Shown: positions 1 through 8,862 of the stretch, in pieces
How positions within the stretch are numbered: position 1 is the stretch's first letter
Layout of the letters: each line of letters begins with the position of its first letter
Source: Burkholderiaceae bacterium
Lineage (GTDB): Bacteria > Pseudomonadota > Gammaproteobacteria > Burkholderiales > Burkholderiaceae_F
Length of the DNA stretch: 59,927 nt
Reading direction: 5' to 3'
Assembly (NCBI GenBank): GCA_019236735.1
Contig: JAFAIM010000082.1
Span: forward strand, 1-59,927
Position numbers and translations under genes: made by a program
The notes under the pieces: generated by a model
The model's input: only the letters and a program-made list of their open reading frames with translations
The model's database searches: none
What the model was told of the DNA's origin: nothing

Positions 1-144
1 GCAAACAAGACCTCGCGCGATCAGTTCGAGATGCGCACGCATCAGCGCTTAATGGACATCATCGATCCGACCGACAAGACCGTCGACGCGCTGATGAAGC
101 TGGACCTGCCCGCCGGCGTGGATGTCGAAATCAAAGTGCAGTAA
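1..144 (+). CDS. rpsJ: 30S ribosomal protein S10, 3' end (cut by window start)
   Basis: The window opens inside this gene; 47 C-terminal codons and a TAA stop are visible. The reading frame gives the S10 C-terminus, with [17 protein letters not shown] and the ending [10 protein letters not shown]10 (uS10) is a component of the 30S head and, as NusE, an antitermination factor. It is normally the first gene of the S10 operon, followed within about 100 bases by rplC. Here an unrelated gene lies in between. Confidence 0.95.
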   Translation, partial: ANKTSRDQFEMRTHQRLMDIIDPTDKTVDALMKLDLPAGVDVEIKVQ

Positions 145-242
145 CGATACGGGCCGTTTTGTCGTCTAATTTGTTGGTTCGCTTCAGGTCGCGCGCAGTA
201 CCGTTTTGGACGGAACCGCTGGATCGACGGGAGCAGATCGCC

Positions 243-1061
243 ATGCATGTACGTGTACGTTTCGGAGTGTTCGGGATGACGCTGGGCTTGGCGCTCGTGG
301 CTGCTGCTGCCGCGCACGCGCAGACCTACTCGATCACGGATCTGGGAACCCTCGGCGGGTCGTACAGCGTCGCCCTCGGCGTCAACGCGCGCGGGCAAGT
401 CGTTGGAAACTCGTTCACCGATCGCGACGAGGCCTTGCATGCCTTTTTCTACAGCGACGGCACGATGAAGGACCTGGGCACTCTCGGCGGCACCAGCAGC
501 TACGTCGACGCGATCGACGACGCCGGCCAGGTGTTCGGTACGACGTACACAGCTGGCAACGCCTCGTTGCGGGCATTCGTCTACGCCGGCGACAAAATGG
601 TCGACCTCGGCCCGCTGCCAAGCGCCACGACCCACACGCGATCGACGAATGCCGCCGGCGACGTTGCAGGCACCGCATACATCGGCAACAGCACCTCGCT
701 GCATGCATTCCTGTATCGGGCGGGCTCGATGCTGGATCTGGGAACCCTGGGCGGACCGGCAAGTTTCGCCTACGGGGTGAACGCCTCCGGTTCCGTGGTC
801 GGCAGTTCGAACGTTCCAGGGCCGGACGCCGGCCACGCGTTCGTGGTTCAGGAGGGCGTGATGCGCGACCTGAACGTGCTCGCCGGAGCGCAGCGGACGG
901 GCTGGGTGTTGAACTCGGCGCGGGCCATCAACGACGCCGGCCAGATCGTCGGTTTCGGAACGCACAATGGCCGCACAACCGCGTTTTTGCTGACGCCGGT
1001 GGCAAATGCCGCCGCCTCGGGAAGCGGCAAGGCTGCGCCCGCCTCGGTCGCGGCCCGATAA
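243..1061 (+). CDS. Secreted HAF-repeat protein inserted between rpsJ and rplC
   Basis: 272 residues from the ATG at 243, which is preceded by GGGAG and followed by a Sec-type signal peptide (basic start, hydrophobic LGLALVAAAAA, cleavage near AHAQ). A longer reading from 159 would bury the signal peptide. The mature part consists of about six degenerate HAF repeats of about 40 residues: DLGTLGG, then a turn with VNARGQVVG, INDAGQIVG or similar, then HAF or RAF followed by F/V-Y. Such proteins are annotated as probable extracellular repeat proteins; no catalytic motif is visible and the function is unknown. The location inside the S10 ribosomal operon is the odd point. Confidence 0.85.
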   Translation: MHVRVRFGVFGMTLGLALVAAAAAHAQTYSITDLGTLGGSYSVALGVNARGQVVGNSFTDRDEALHAFFYSDGTMKDLGTLGGTSSYVDAIDDAGQVFGTTYTAGNASLRAFVYAGDKMVDLGPLPSATTHTRSTNAAGDVAGTAYIGNSTSLHAFLYRAGSMLDLGTLGGPASFAYGVNASGSVVGSSNVPGPDAGHAFVVQEGVMRDLNVLAGAQRTGWVLNSARAINDAGQIVGFGTHNGRTTAFLLTPVANAAASGSGKAAPASVAAR

Positions 1062-1160
1062 CGCCCGTTCTCGCAGGCATCGGTCCGTTTTTCCAAGCCC
1101 GCTTTTCCCGAGCCCTCGAGGCTGACGCCCCCGGGCGCGGGTAAGTGATTCCGTCTCGCC

Positions 1161-1201
1161 TTGCAGGGTGGATCCCTCCACGCTAGAATCACAGGCTTTT
1201 C
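1161..1201 (+). promoter_or_regulatory. Probable sigma70 promoter for rplC and downstream genes
   Basis: TTGCAG at 1161-1166, a 17-base spacer and TAGAAT at 1184-1189 make a good sigma70 promoter downstream of the HAF gene. It is followed by AGGCTTTTC at 1193-1201, the same sequence at the same spacing as in the promoter before rplN (6789-6830). The spacer contains the inverted repeat GTGGA/TCCAC. A leader of about 100 bases follows, with a possible CCCGG-GCAG-CCGGG hairpin at about 1257-1270. Confidence 0.6.
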
Positions 1202-1296
1202 TATTGGCTTGCTGTTGAGTTTTGTTTGCATCAGGCCGGCCAAACGTAGCCGGAACCCGGGCAGCCGGGACCTGGACAAAAGCGGGGTAAAAGGAA

Positions 1297-2031
1297 ATGG
1301 CGGATGCGGATGTTCGCGGGGCAGCCGGTGGGCCGGCCCCTGAGACGACTTCTGCGGCGGCTGCAGCGCCCGTGCGAATCGCGGGCCTGGGCTTGCTGGG
1401 CCGCAAGGTCGGAATGACGCGCATCTTCGGCGAAGACGGCGAGTCCGTCGCTGTGACCGTGCTCGAGGTCGCCGACAACCGCGTCACCCAGATCAAGACG
1501 GTTGCAACCGACGGCTACGTCGCCGTGCAGCTTGCGCACGGCTTGCGCAAACGCTCGCGGGTGAGCAAAGCCGAGGCCGGGCACTACGCGAAGGCCGCCG
1601 TCGAGGCGGGCTCGACATTGCGCGAGTTCCGTCTCGATGTGTCCGCGGCCTCCCAATTGGCAGGCGAGCTCAAACCCGGGACGAAGCTGGGCGTGGGCCA
1701 GTTCGAGGTCGGACAGAAGGTCGACGTCACCGGCGTGACGATCGGCAAGGGCTTCTCCGGCGCGATCAAAAGGCACCATTTTTCCTCTAACCGCGCCTCG
1801 CACGGCAATTCGGTCTCGACCAACGCTCCGGGATCGATCGGCATGCGCCAGGACCCGGGTCGCGTGATGCCCGGCAAGCGCATGGCCGGCCACCTCGGGG
1901 ACGAGCAACGCACCACTCACAACTTGGTGATCGCGCGCATTGACGAGCAGCGCCAATTGCTGCTCGTGCGCGGAGCGGTCCCCGGAGCGCGCGGCGGTCG
2001 GGTGATCGTGCGCCCGGCGGTGAAGGCCTGA
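1297..2031 (+). CDS. rplC: 50S ribosomal protein L3
   Basis: 244 residues. The L3 core begins with [12 protein letters not shown] and contains the loop [20 protein letters not shown], with the glutamine that PrmB methylates in E. coli. uL3 nucleates 50S assembly and reaches the peptidyl transferase centre. The ATG at 1297 adds about 27 Ala/Pro-rich residues before the usual L3 start. AAGG is too close to serve as its ribosome site, so GGGG at 1284-1287 is more likely used. First gene after the internal promoter. Confidence 0.95.
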   Translation: MADADVRGAAGGPAPETTSAAAAAPVRIAGLGLLGRKVGMTRIFGEDGESVAVTVLEVADNRVTQIKTVATDGYVAVQLAHGLRKRSRVSKAEAGHYAKAAVEAGSTLREFRLDVSAASQLAGELKPGTKLGVGQFEVGQKVDVTGVTIGKGFSGAIKRHHFSSNRASHGNSVSTNAPGSIGMRQDPGRVMPGKRMAGHLGDEQRTTHNLVIARIDEQRQLLLVRGAVPGARGGRVIVRPAVKA

Positions 2032-2072
2032 AAGCCTGCTCGCGAATTGCCATCGGCCGGCCGGAGCTCGTG

Positions 2073-2714
2073 ATGGAACAAAAGACATTGAACCTGAAGG
2101 TGCTGAACGACCGGGGTGAGGCAACCGCGACCCTTTCGGCGCCGCAGACGCTGTTCGGACGCGACTACAACGAGGCGCTTGTGCACCAGATCGTGGTCGC
2201 CTACCAGGCCAATGCGCGCCTGGGAACCCGCGCGCAGAAAGATCGCTCGCAGGTGCGCCACTCCACCCGCAAACCGTGGCGCCAGAAAGGAACGGGCCGC
2301 GCGCGCGCGGGAATGACCTCCAGCCCGTTGTGGCGTGGCGGCGGCAAGATCTTCCCGAACTCGCCGGACGAGAACTTCTCGCAGAAGGTCAATCGCAAGA
2401 TGTTCCGCGCTGGTGTGTGCTCGATCCTGTCGCAGCTGGCGCGCGACGACCGCATCTGTGTGGTCGACGCTCTGACGGTCGAGCAGCCGCGCACCAAACT
2501 GCTGGCCGACAAGCTCAAGGCGATGGGTCTCGGGTCGGTGCTGATCATCACCGACAGCGTCGACCAGAACCTGTACCTGGCGTCGCGCAACCTGAAGAAC
2601 GTGATGGTGGTGGAGCCGCGCTATGCCGATCCGGTGTCGATGATCCATTTCGACAAGGTGGTGGTGACGCGGCCTGCGATCGCCAAGCTGGAGCAGATGT
2701 GGGGTCGGGCATGA
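2073..2714 (+). CDS. rplD: 50S ribosomal protein L4
   Basis: 213 residues; the L4 loop [15 protein letters not shown] is present, the part that lines the exit tunnel. uL4 is also the autogenous repressor of the S10 operon in enterobacteria; whether it acts here is unknown because the operon leader has been rearranged. The ATG at 2073 is 6 bases after GGAG, better placed than the GTG at 2070. The stop overlaps the rplW start as ATGA, indicating translational coupling. Confidence 0.96.
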   Translation: MEQKTLNLKVLNDRGEATATLSAPQTLFGRDYNEALVHQIVVAYQANARLGTRAQKDRSQVRHSTRKPWRQKGTGRARAGMTSSPLWRGGGKIFPNSPDENFSQKVNRKMFRAGVCSILSQLARDDRICVVDALTVEQPRTKLLADKLKAMGLGSVLIITDSVDQNLYLASRNLKNVMVVEPRYADPVSMIHFDKVVVTRPAIAKLEQMWGRA

Positions 2715-3148
2715 AGAAGTCCACCGAAAAGCCGGAACGGAAGAAGCCGGAGCCGAAGAAGCCGGAAGCGCAGCCGGAAGAGAAGAAGCAGAAGAAGCCG
2801 GCGGCAGCGAAGCCCGCGGTGGCTCCGGTGAATGCGCCGATCGGATCGGGGTCCGAGCAGCGGCTGTACAACGTTCTGATCGGCCCGATCGTTTCCGAGA
2901 AGTCGACGATGATCGCCGACAAGCACAATCAAGTTGCGTTCAAGGTGGTGCAGGACGCCACGCGCCGGGAGGTCAAGGCCGCTGTCGAGCTGCTGTTCAA
3001 GGTGCAGGTCGACTCGGTGCAAATCCTGAACCGGCGCGGCAAGGAAAAGCGCTTCGGCCGCACCCCGGGGCGACGCAAACACCTGCGCAAGGCGTACGTG
3101 TGCCTGAAGCCCGGGCAGGAGATCAATTTCGCCGAAGGGGTGAAGTAA
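2711..3148 (+). CDS. rplW: 50S ribosomal protein L23 with Lys/Pro/Glu-rich N-terminal extension
   Basis: 145 residues against about 100 usual. Residues 1-48 are low-complexity repeats of KKPE/EKPE type. The L23 domain then begins with [20 protein letters not shown] and ends with the [12 protein letters not shown] strand. uL23 forms the docking site for trigger factor and SRP at the tunnel exit, so an N-terminal tail could lie near the exit (inference). The ATG overlaps the rplD stop. Confidence 0.95.
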   Translation: MKKSTEKPERKKPEPKKPEAQPEEKKQKKPAAAKPAVAPVNAPIGSGSEQRLYNVLIGPIVSEKSTMIADKHNQVAFKVVQDATRREVKAAVELLFKVQVDSVQILNRRGKEKRFGRTPGRRKHLRKAYVCLKPGQEINFAEGVK

Positions 3149-3151
3149 GCC

Positions 3152-3979
3152 ATGGCGCTGGTAAAAGTCAAACCCACTTCCGCAGGCCGTCGCGCGCTGG
3201 TCAAGGTCGTCAACCCGGACCTGCACAAGGGCGCGCCGCTGGCGTCGCTGACGGAGCGCAAGATCCGCGGCTCCGGGCGCAACAACAACGGGCACATCAC
3301 CACGCGCCACCAGGGCGGCGGGCACAAGCGGCATTACCGCATCGTCGATTTCCGGCGTGACAAGGACGGCATCCCGGCCCGGGTCGAGCGCCTCGAATAC
3401 GACCCGAACCGCTCAGCCAACCTTGCGCTGCTGTGCTACGCCGATGGCGAGCGCCGCTACATCGTGGCGCCGCGCGGACTCGGGGTCGGCGCGCAAGTGC
3501 AGAGCGGTCAGGAGGCGGCAATTCGCGTCGGCAACACGCTGCCGTTGCGCAATATCCCGGTGGGTACGACGGTGCACTGTGTCGAGATGCTGCCGGGCAA
3601 GGGTGCGCAGCTCGCGCGCGCTGCCGGCACCTCGGTGCAGCTGCTGGCGCGCGAGGGCGGATACGCCCAGCTGCGCCTGCGCTCCGGCGAGATCCGCAAG
3701 GTTCTGATCGAGTGCCGCGCAACCATCGGTGAGGTCGGCAACGAGGAGAACAATCTGCGGGTGTTCGGGAAGGCCGGCGCGATGCGCTGGCGCGGCATTC
3801 GGCCGACCGTTCGCGGTGTGGCGATGAATCCGATCGACCACCCGCACGGTGGCGGAGAGGGACGTACCGGCACCAAGCGCGACCCGGTGTCCCCGTGGGG
3901 CAAGCTCACCAAGGGATATCGCACGCGCAAGAACAAGCGCACCGATTCGATGATCGTGCAGCGCCGCCACCGCAAGTGA
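3152..3979 (+). CDS. rplB: 50S ribosomal protein L2
   Basis: 275 residues, the usual length. It contains [25 protein letters not shown] and the highly conserved [15 protein letters not shown] with the histidine needed for peptidyl transferase function in E. coli L2. Starts 4 bases after the rplW stop. The spacer to rpsS is expanded by a repeat element (3999-4063). Confidence 0.97.
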   Translation: MALVKVKPTSAGRRALVKVVNPDLHKGAPLASLTERKIRGSGRNNNGHITTRHQGGGHKRHYRIVDFRRDKDGIPARVERLEYDPNRSANLALLCYADGERRYIVAPRGLGVGAQVQSGQEAAIRVGNTLPLRNIPVGTTVHCVEMLPGKGAQLARAAGTSVQLLAREGGYAQLRLRSGEIRKVLIECRATIGEVGNEENNLRVFGKAGAMRWRGIRPTVRGVAMNPIDHPHGGGEGRTGTKRDPVSPWGKLTKGYRTRKNKRTDSMIVQRRHRK

Positions 3980-3998
3980 CCAGCGGAGAATCCCTACC

Positions 3999-4061
3999 AT
4001 GAGCGAAGCGAATGGATCCCCGCGCGTAAGCGCGAATCGTTCGGGTTTTTTTAAGGGCTAA
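3999..4061 (+). CDS. Possible 20-codon ORF inside repeat element between rplB and rpsS
   Basis: ATG at 3999, 9 bases after GGAGA, opens a 20-residue frame, MSEANGSPRVSANRSGFFKG, ending in TAA three bases before the rpsS ATG. The last codons AAG GGC also supply the ribosome site of rpsS. A related element at 8799-8927 encodes a tandem version of the same peptide in the same arrangement. Translation is suggested only by the ribosome site, frame conservation and placement; no function is claimed. Confidence 0.35.
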   Translation: MSEANGSPRVSANRSGFFKG

Positions 4062-4063
4062 CC
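3999..4063 (+). repeat. Translatable spacer repeat, copy A
   Basis: Element beginning ATGAGCGAAGCGAATGGA, with a small hairpin CGCGC-GTAA-GCGCG, then AATCGTTCGGGT, a T-run and AAGGGC. Copies B and C lie at 8799-8862 and 8863-8930. It fills what is normally a very short rplB-rpsS spacer. Confidence 0.75.
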
Positions 4064-4064
4064 T

Positions 4065-4361
4065 ATGTCCCGTTCGCTGAAAAAAGGCCCGTTCGTTGAT
4101 CCCCACCTGATGAAAAAGGTGGAGGCGGCGCAGTCGTCGAAGGACAAGCGCCCGATCAAGACCTGGTCGCGCCGCTCGACGATCGTTCCCGATTTCATCG
4201 GACTGACGATCGCCGTTCACAACGGCAAGCAACATGTCCCGGTCTACGTGAGCGATCAGATGGTGGGGCACAAGCTGGGCGAGTTCGCGCTGACGCGAAC
4301 GTTCAAAGGGCACTCGGCGGACCGCAAGACCGCGGCGCCGGGGGCCCCGGTCAAGAAGTAG
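4065..4361 (+). CDS. rpsS: 30S ribosomal protein S19
   Basis: 98 residues; typical [19 protein letters not shown] start and the [23 protein letters not shown] core. uS19 sits in the 30S head with S13. The ribosome site AAGGG at 4053-4057 belongs to the end of the upstream repeat element. The C-terminus has a short APGAPVKK tail. Confidence 0.97.
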   Translation: MSRSLKKGPFVDPHLMKKVEAAQSSKDKRPIKTWSRRSTIVPDFIGLTIAVHNGKQHVPVYVSDQMVGHKLGEFALTRTFKGHSADRKTAAPGAPVKK

Positions 4362-4385
4362 CGGAGCGCAGCAAAGGAAATCCAA

Positions 4386-4480
4386 ATGGAAACCACGGCG
4401 TCGATCCGAAGAGCCCGGCGTAGCCGGGCGTAGCGAAGAGAATCGATATGGAAACTTCGGCATCGATCCGCGGAGCCCGG
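4386..4480 (+). repeat. Duplicated rplV start region with hairpin
   Basis: 4386-4418 and 4448-4480 are 33-base direct repeats with 5 mismatches. The second is the true start of rplV. The first, preceded by AAGGAAA, opens a 15-codon frame ([15 protein letters not shown]) that stops at 4431. A hairpin GCCCGG-CGTAG-CCGGGC (4413-4429) lies at the junction. It looks like a duplicated or insertion-split rplV 5' end. Confidence 0.7.
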
Positions 4481-4789
4481 CTGTCCGCGCAGAAGGGACG
4501 TCTGGTGGCCGACCTGGTGCGAGGCAAGCCGATCGGCAAGGCACTGGACATCCTTCGCTTCTCGCAGAAGAAGGCGGCCGGCCTGATCCGCAAGGCGCTC
4601 GAGTCGGCCATTGCGAACGCCGAGCACAACGACGGCGCCGACATCGACGAGCTGCGCGTGACGCGCATCCTGGTCGAGCAGGGGCCGACGTTGCGCCGCT
4701 TCGCGGCGCGCGCCAAGGGGCGCGGCGCCCGCATTGCGAAGAAGAGCTGTCACATTTTCGTTGTCGTCGGCGATGGCAAGAATGAGTAG
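4448..4789 (+). CDS. rplV: 50S ribosomal protein L22
   Basis: 113 residues. Typical L22: [26 protein letters not shown], then the beta-hairpin loop region [22 protein letters not shown] that lines the exit tunnel near the macrolide site. The ATG at 4448 is chosen because only this frame is continuous; a near copy of the first 11 codons lies 62 bases upstream. Confidence 0.97.
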   Translation: METSASIRGARLSAQKGRLVADLVRGKPIGKALDILRFSQKKAAGLIRKALESAIANAEHNDGADIDELRVTRILVEQGPTLRRFAARAKGRGARIAKKSCHIFVVVGDGKNE

Positions 4790-4799
4790 GTGAAGAAAG

Positions 4800-5768
4800 A
4801 TGGGCCAGAAGATCAACCCGGTCGGATTCCGCCTCTCGGTCTCGCGCAATTGGAACTCGCGCTGGTACGCGGGCGGGCGGGACTTTCCCCGCATGCTGAA
4901 CGAGGACCTGCGGGTGCGCGACTACCTGCGCCGCAAGCTGCGCAACGCCTCGGTCGGGCGCATCCTGATCGAGCGACCCGCCAAGAACGCGCGCATCACG
5001 ATCTACTCGGCGCGGCCGGGTGTGGTGATCGGCAAGAAGGGCGAGGACATCGAGGCGCTGAAAGTCGCTCTGCAGACGATGATGGGCGTGCCGGTGCACG
5101 TGAACATCGATGAGATCCGCAAGCCGGAGCTGGATGCGCAGCTGATCGCCGACTCGATCACGCAACAGCTTGAAAAGCGCATCATGTTCCGGCGCGCGAT
5201 GAAGCGGGCGATGCAGAACGCGATGCGCCTGGGAGCGCAGGGCATCAAGATCATGAGTGCCGGGCGCCTCAACGGGATCGAGATCGCGCGCACCGAGTGG
5301 TACCGCGAGGGACGGGTTCCGCTGCATACGCTGCGCGCCAACATCGACTATGGATTCTCCGAGGCCAAGACGACCTATGGCGTGATCGGAGTAAAGGTTT
5401 GGGTCTACAAGGGCGAAACGCTGGAACGCGGCGATGCCCCGAGCGCCGATGCGCCGACCCCTGCGCCGGAGCGCGAGGAGCGGCGGCCGCGCCGCCCTGC
5501 GGCCGATCGGCCCGGCGCCCCGGGCGCACGCCCACCCGGCGGTGGCAGACGGCCGGCGCCACGGAAATCGGATGCCAGGCCGGAGAGCAAGGGTGAAGCG
5601 ACTACTGCCGCAGCCGCACCCCCCGCGGAAGCCGCCGCACGCGACGAGGGCGCGGCGAAACCTGCGGTCAAGCGCGTTCGCAAGGTGAGCGCTGCCAAGC
5701 CGGGTGAATCTGCCCCGGAGAGCAAGCCACAGGACGGCAAACCCAAGGACGGAAAGACGCAAAGCTGA
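4800..5768 (+). CDS. rpsC: 30S ribosomal protein S3 with long C-terminal tail
   Basis: 322 residues; S3 is usually 210-280. Residues 1-210 are the canonical protein: [12 protein letters not shown], the KH domain with [15 protein letters not shown], and the C-terminal domain ending near VWVYKGE. From about residue 213 the chain becomes a Pro/Ala/Arg/Lys/Glu-rich low-complexity tail of over 100 residues. uS3 lies at the mRNA entry channel, where such a tail would be solvent exposed (inference). Confidence 0.96.
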   Translation: MGQKINPVGFRLSVSRNWNSRWYAGGRDFPRMLNEDLRVRDYLRRKLRNASVGRILIERPAKNARITIYSARPGVVIGKKGEDIEALKVALQTMMGVPVHVNIDEIRKPELDAQLIADSITQQLEKRIMFRRAMKRAMQNAMRLGAQGIKIMSAGRLNGIEIARTEWYREGRVPLHTLRANIDYGFSEAKTTYGVIGVKVWVYKGETLERGDAPSADAPTPAPEREERRPRRPAADRPGAPGARPPGGGRRPAPRKSDARPESKGEATTAAAAPPAEAAARDEGAAKPAVKRVRKVSAAKPGESAPESKPQDGKPKDGKTQS

Positions 5769-5832
5769 ACCGGGGCGGGAGGCGGCGCCTTGCCGGCGCA
5801 GCACCCGGCCGCGGTCGAGCAGGAGCATCAGG

Positions 5833-6249
5833 ATGCTGCAACCGGCACGACGCAAATACCGCAAGGACCAGAAGGGGCGCAATCGCGGCCTTGCGACCCG
5901 CGGCGCGCACGTTTCGTTCGGCGATTTCGGCCTGAAGGCCACTGAACGGGGGCGGCTGACCGCGCGCCAGATCGAAGCGGCGCGGCGCGCCATTACGCGC
6001 CACATCAAGCGCGGCGGGCGCGTGTGGATCCGCATTTTTCCGGACAAGCCCGTGTCGCAGAAGCCGGCCGAGGTGCGGATGGGCAACGGCAAGGGCAACC
6101 CGGAATACTGGGTGGCGCAGATCCAGCCCGGCAAGGTGTTGTACGAAATGGACGGCGTCGACGAAACCATGGCGCGCGAGGCCTTCCAGCTGGCAGCGGC
6201 GAAGCTGCCGCTGAAGACCGTATTCGTCGCGCGCCAGCTCGGCCAGTAA
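5833..6249 (+). CDS. rplP: 50S ribosomal protein L16
   Basis: 138 residues, normal length. [19 protein letters not shown] start, then [23 protein letters not shown] and the arginine-containing region that YcfD hydroxylates in E. coli. AGGAG lies 7 bases before the ATG at 5833, which sets the start against longer readings that would overlap rpsC. Confidence 0.97.
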   Translation: MLQPARRKYRKDQKGRNRGLATRGAHVSFGDFGLKATERGRLTARQIEAARRAITRHIKRGGRVWIRIFPDKPVSQKPAEVRMGNGKGNPEYWVAQIQPGKVLYEMDGVDETMAREAFQLAAAKLPLKTVFVARQLGQ

Positions 6250-6266
6250 CGATCGGGGGCCCGGAC

Positions 6267-6473
6267 ATGCAGATGAAGGATTTGCGAGCGAAGGACGGAA
6301 AAGCGCTGACGGAAGAGTTGCGCTCGCTGCTCAAGGCCCGATTCTCGGCGCGGATGCAGAGGGCGACCCAGCAGCTGCAAGACCATACCCAGTTGCGCAA
6401 ACTGCGGCGCGACATCGCGCGCGTGCATACGGTAATCACCGAAAAGGCGGCGGAAAAGGCGACGAAACGATGA
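6267..6473 (+). CDS. rpmC: 50S ribosomal protein L29
   Basis: 68 residues, two helices: [26 protein letters not shown] and [20 protein letters not shown]. uL29 sits near the tunnel exit beside L23. GGGGG lies before the ATG. The stop overlaps the rpsQ start (ATGA). Confidence 0.95.
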   Translation: MQMKDLRAKDGKALTEELRSLLKARFSARMQRATQQLQDHTQLRKLRRDIARVHTVITEKAAEKATKR

Positions 6474-6757
6474 TGGCGGCGGACTCCGAAAAAACAGCGG
6501 CGGCGGCACCCAAGCACACGCTGGTCGGGCGCGTGGTGAGCAACAAGATGCACAAGACCGTAACGGTGTTGATCGAGCGGCGCGTGCGCCATCCGGTCTA
6601 CGGCAAGTACCTGGTGCGCTCGACGCGGCTGCACGCGCACGACGAGACCGACTCCGCCGGAGAGGGCGATCTGGTCGAGATCGTCGAGACCCGCCCCCTT
6701 TCCCGGACCAAGAACTGGATCGTCACGCGCGTGATCGAATCGGCGCGGAATGTGTGA
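6470..6757 (+). CDS. rpsQ: 30S ribosomal protein S17
   Basis: 95 residues. The OB-fold protein has [20 protein letters not shown] and the C-terminal [18 protein letters not shown]. The first 14 residues are an Ala-rich lead. The ATG overlaps the rpmC stop. After it the gene cluster is broken by 191 bases that hold an internal promoter and a tandem repeat. Confidence 0.96.
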   Translation: MMAADSEKTAAAAPKHTLVGRVVSNKMHKTVTVLIERRVRHPVYGKYLVRSTRLHAHDETDSAGEGDLVEIVETRPLSRTKNWIVTRVIESARNV

Positions 6758-6788
6758 CCTCGGACTTCGGTGAACCGCTGGGCAGAAC

Positions 6789-6830
6789 TTGCGTTGGAGC
6801 TTGGGTACGCGATAGAATATTAGGCTTTTC
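6789..6830 (+). promoter_or_regulatory. Probable internal promoter before rplN
   Basis: TTGCGT (6789-6794), 18 bases, TAGAAT (6813-6818), then AGGCTTTTC at 6822-6830. The -10 plus the following 12 bases match the rplC promoter apart from the three bases between them, suggesting two copies of one promoter design splitting the ribosomal cluster into separate transcription units. Confidence 0.5.
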
Positions 6831-6840
6831 ACCGGCGCTC

Positions 6841-6870
6841 TAATCAACGCCGGATTAATCAACGCCGGAT
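6841..6870 (+). repeat. Perfect 15-bp tandem duplication before rplN
   Basis: Two exact adjacent copies of TAATCAACGCCGGAT. The CGCCGG in each copy can pair with CCGGCG at 6832-6837, giving two alternative hairpins in the rplN leader just after the probable promoter. Confidence 0.85.
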
Positions 6871-6948
6871 CGCTAGATTCCTCCCGAACGGACGGGACCA
6901 AGACTGCCTGCTGTGGCTTGGCTGCGGCGGGACAAGTTGGGACAGATC

Positions 6949-7317
6949 ATGATTCAGATGCAGACCATGCTCGATGTCGCCGACAACACCGGCGCGCGGG
7001 CGGTGATGTGTATCAAGGTGCTGGGCGGCAGCAAGCGCCGCTATGCCAACATCGGCGACGTCATCAAGGTCACGGTGAAGGATGCCGCTCCGCGCGGTCG
7101 CGTGAAAAAGGGCGAGGTCTACCACGCGGTCGTCGTTCGCACCGCGAGCGGTCTGCGCAGGCTGGATGGCTCGGCGATCAAGTTCGACCGCAACGCTGCG
7201 GTGCTGTTGAACGCCAAACTGGAACCGATTGGAACCCGGATCTTCGGCCCTGTGACGCGCGAGCTGCGCACGGAGCGCTTCATGAAGATCGTCTCGCTCG
7301 CGCCGGAGGTTCTCTGA
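6949..7317 (+). CDS. rplN: 50S ribosomal protein L14
   Basis: 122 residues with the standard start [37 protein letters not shown], so the ATG at 6949 is preferred over an in-frame GTG-type start 36 bases upstream. uL14 forms an intersubunit bridge and binds RsfS. The stop TGA overlaps the rplX ATG by one base. Confidence 0.97.
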   Translation: MIQMQTMLDVADNTGARAVMCIKVLGGSKRRYANIGDVIKVTVKDAAPRGRVKKGEVYHAVVVRTASGLRRLDGSAIKFDRNAAVLLNAKLEPIGTRIFGPVTRELRTERFMKIVSLAPEVL

Positions 7318-7634
7318 TGGAGCGCATCCGCAAGGGTGACGAAGTCGTCGTGATCGCGGGCAAGGACAAGGGCAAGCGCGGTGTCGTGCTGGCCCGCATC
7401 GACCAGCGTCACATCACGGTCGAGGGAATCAACCAGGTCAAAAAGCACGTGCGTCCGAACCCGATGAAGGACGTCACGGGCGGAATCATCGATCGCACAA
7501 TGCCGATCGATCAATCGAACGTGATGTTGGTCAACCCGACCACGGACAAGGCAGACCGGGTCGGCTTCAAGGTGGTCGAGGGCAACAAGGTGCGTGTGTT
7601 CAAGAGCAACGGCGCCGAGGTCGGCTCCAAGTAA
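7317..7634 (+). CDS. rplX: 50S ribosomal protein L24
   Basis: 105 residues, normal length; KOW motif [20 protein letters not shown] at the N-terminus and [15 protein letters not shown] after it. uL24 is an early 50S assembly initiator. Coupled to rplN by the TGATG overlap. Confidence 0.96.
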   Translation: MERIRKGDEVVVIAGKDKGKRGVVLARIDQRHITVEGINQVKKHVRPNPMKDVTGGIIDRTMPIDQSNVMLVNPTTDKADRVGFKVVEGNKVRVFKSNGAEVGSK

Positions 7635-7647
7635 TGACGGCTAAGCA

Positions 7648-8424
7648 ATGACCAAAGCAGGCACGGATCCCAAAGCGGCGACGGAATCGAAGGGTGCCGA
7701 CGCGAAGGCTGCCGACGCAGGCGCAGGCGCCAAGGCGGCCAAGGCTGCGAAGGCCGACGCACGGCCGAAGAGCGAAGGCAAAGGCGGTGCCGAGGGCAAG
7801 GCCGGTAAGGGTGAGGAGGGTGGCCGCGGCAAGAAGGGTGAGGCTCCGCGCAAAGGCGGCACAGTGTCGGCGGTCGGGGCGGTGCCGGCTCGCCTGCAGA
7901 CCTTGTATCGGGAAAAGGTCGTTCCCGATCTGCAGAAGCGCTTTTCCTATGCCAGCGCGATGCAGGTGCCGCGCCTGGTGAAGATCACGCTGAACATGGG
8001 CGTGGGCGAGGCGGTGGCCGACAAGAAGAACATCGACGCCGCAGTAGCGGACCTGACGCGAATCGCGGGCCAGAAGCCGGTGATCACGCGCGCTCGCAAG
8101 GCGATCGCGAACTTCAAGATCCGCCAGGGGCTGGCGATCGGCTGCATGGTCACGCTGCGCGGCAGCCGCATGTACGAGTTCCTGGACCGGCTGGTGACGA
8201 TCGCTTTCCCGCGGATGCGCGACTTCCGCGGGGTGTCCTTGCGTGCATTCGACGGCCGCGGCAACTACAGCGTCGGCTTCAAGGAGCAGATCATCTTTCC
8301 CGAAATCGAGTACGACAAGATCGATAAGGTGCGGGGGTTGAACGTCAGCATCACAACCACCGCCAAAAACGACGAGGAAGCCAAGGCGTTGCTGTCCGCG
8401 TTCCGCTTCCCATTTCGGACTTGA
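7648..8424 (+). CDS. rplE: 50S ribosomal protein L5 with 78-residue low-complexity N-terminus
   Basis: 258 residues against about 180 usual. Residues 1-78 are almost only Ala, Lys, Gly, Glu, Asp and Arg. The L5 domain begins with [19 protein letters not shown] and contains [11 protein letters not shown] and the [19 protein letters not shown] end. uL5 binds 5S rRNA and contacts S13. In-frame GTG codons at 7864 and 7882 would give a normal-length protein, so whether the extension is translated is open; the ATG at 7648 has no strong ribosome site. Confidence 0.93.
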   Translation: MTKAGTDPKAATESKGADAKAADAGAGAKAAKAAKADARPKSEGKGGAEGKAGKGEEGGRGKKGEAPRKGGTVSAVGAVPARLQTLYREKVVPDLQKRFSYASAMQVPRLVKITLNMGVGEAVADKKNIDAAVADLTRIAGQKPVITRARKAIANFKIRQGLAIGCMVTLRGSRMYEFLDRLVTIAFPRMRDFRGVSLRAFDGRGNYSVGFKEQIIFPEIEYDKIDKVRGLNVSITTTAKNDEEAKALLSAFRFPFRT

Positions 8425-8477
8425 AGCGCGGACCTGAAACCCGGAACGAAATCCGACGACGACGACGAGGTGCCCAT

Positions 8478-8783
8478 TTGGCAAAGCTGGCTCTGAAGAA
8501 CCGCGCGAAGAAGCGTGAGGCCCTGGTGAAGAAGTTCGCCGCCAAGCGCGGCGCGCTGAAGTCCCGCATCGGCGACCAGACGCTGTCGATGGAAGAGCGT
8601 CTCGAGGCGCAGCACCGCCTGCAGGCGCTGCCGCGCAATGCGAGCCCGACGCGGCTGCGCAACCGCTGTTCGATCACGGGGCGCCCGCGCGGCACCTTCC
8701 GCATGTTCGGGCTGGGGCGCAACAAGCTTCGCGAGGCTGCGCTGCGCGGTGATATTCCGGGCCTGATCAAGGCCAGCTGGTAG
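8478..8783 (+). CDS. rpsN: 30S ribosomal protein S14 (TTG start)
   Basis: 101 residues, the length of the zinc-free S14 of E. coli: [19 protein letters not shown], then [34 protein letters not shown]. The start is TTG at 8478, with GAGGTG ending 5 bases upstream. An in-frame TTG at 8421 overlapping the rplE stop would add an Arg-rich stretch not found in the family. Confidence 0.95.
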   Translation: MAKLALKNRAKKREALVKKFAAKRGALKSRIGDQTLSMEERLEAQHRLQALPRNASPTRLRNRCSITGRPRGTFRMFGLGRNKLREAALRGDIPGLIKASW

Positions 8784-8798
8784 GCGGGAGCGGCCTCC

Positions 8799-8862
8799 AT
8801 GAGCGAAGCGAATGGACCCCCGCGCGTTAGCGCGAATCGTTCGGGTCGTTTTCACCTAACTT
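8799..8862 (+). repeat. Translatable spacer repeat, copy B
   Basis: Same element as at 3999: ATGAGCGAAGCGAATGGA, hairpin CGCGC-GTTA-GCGCG, AATCGTTCGGGT. It lacks the AAGGGC end and runs straight into copy C. Confidence 0.75.

Noticed and set aside
42-1496. 484-codon minus-strand frame across the HAF gene and rplC
   Set aside because: It is antisense to two genes with recognisable products, Arg/Gly-rich without a domain, and typical of GC-rich shadow frames.
3906-6509. 867-codon minus-strand frame opposite rpsS to rpmC
   Set aside because: It runs across seven ribosomal genes and has shadow-type composition (Arg/Leu/Ala-rich).
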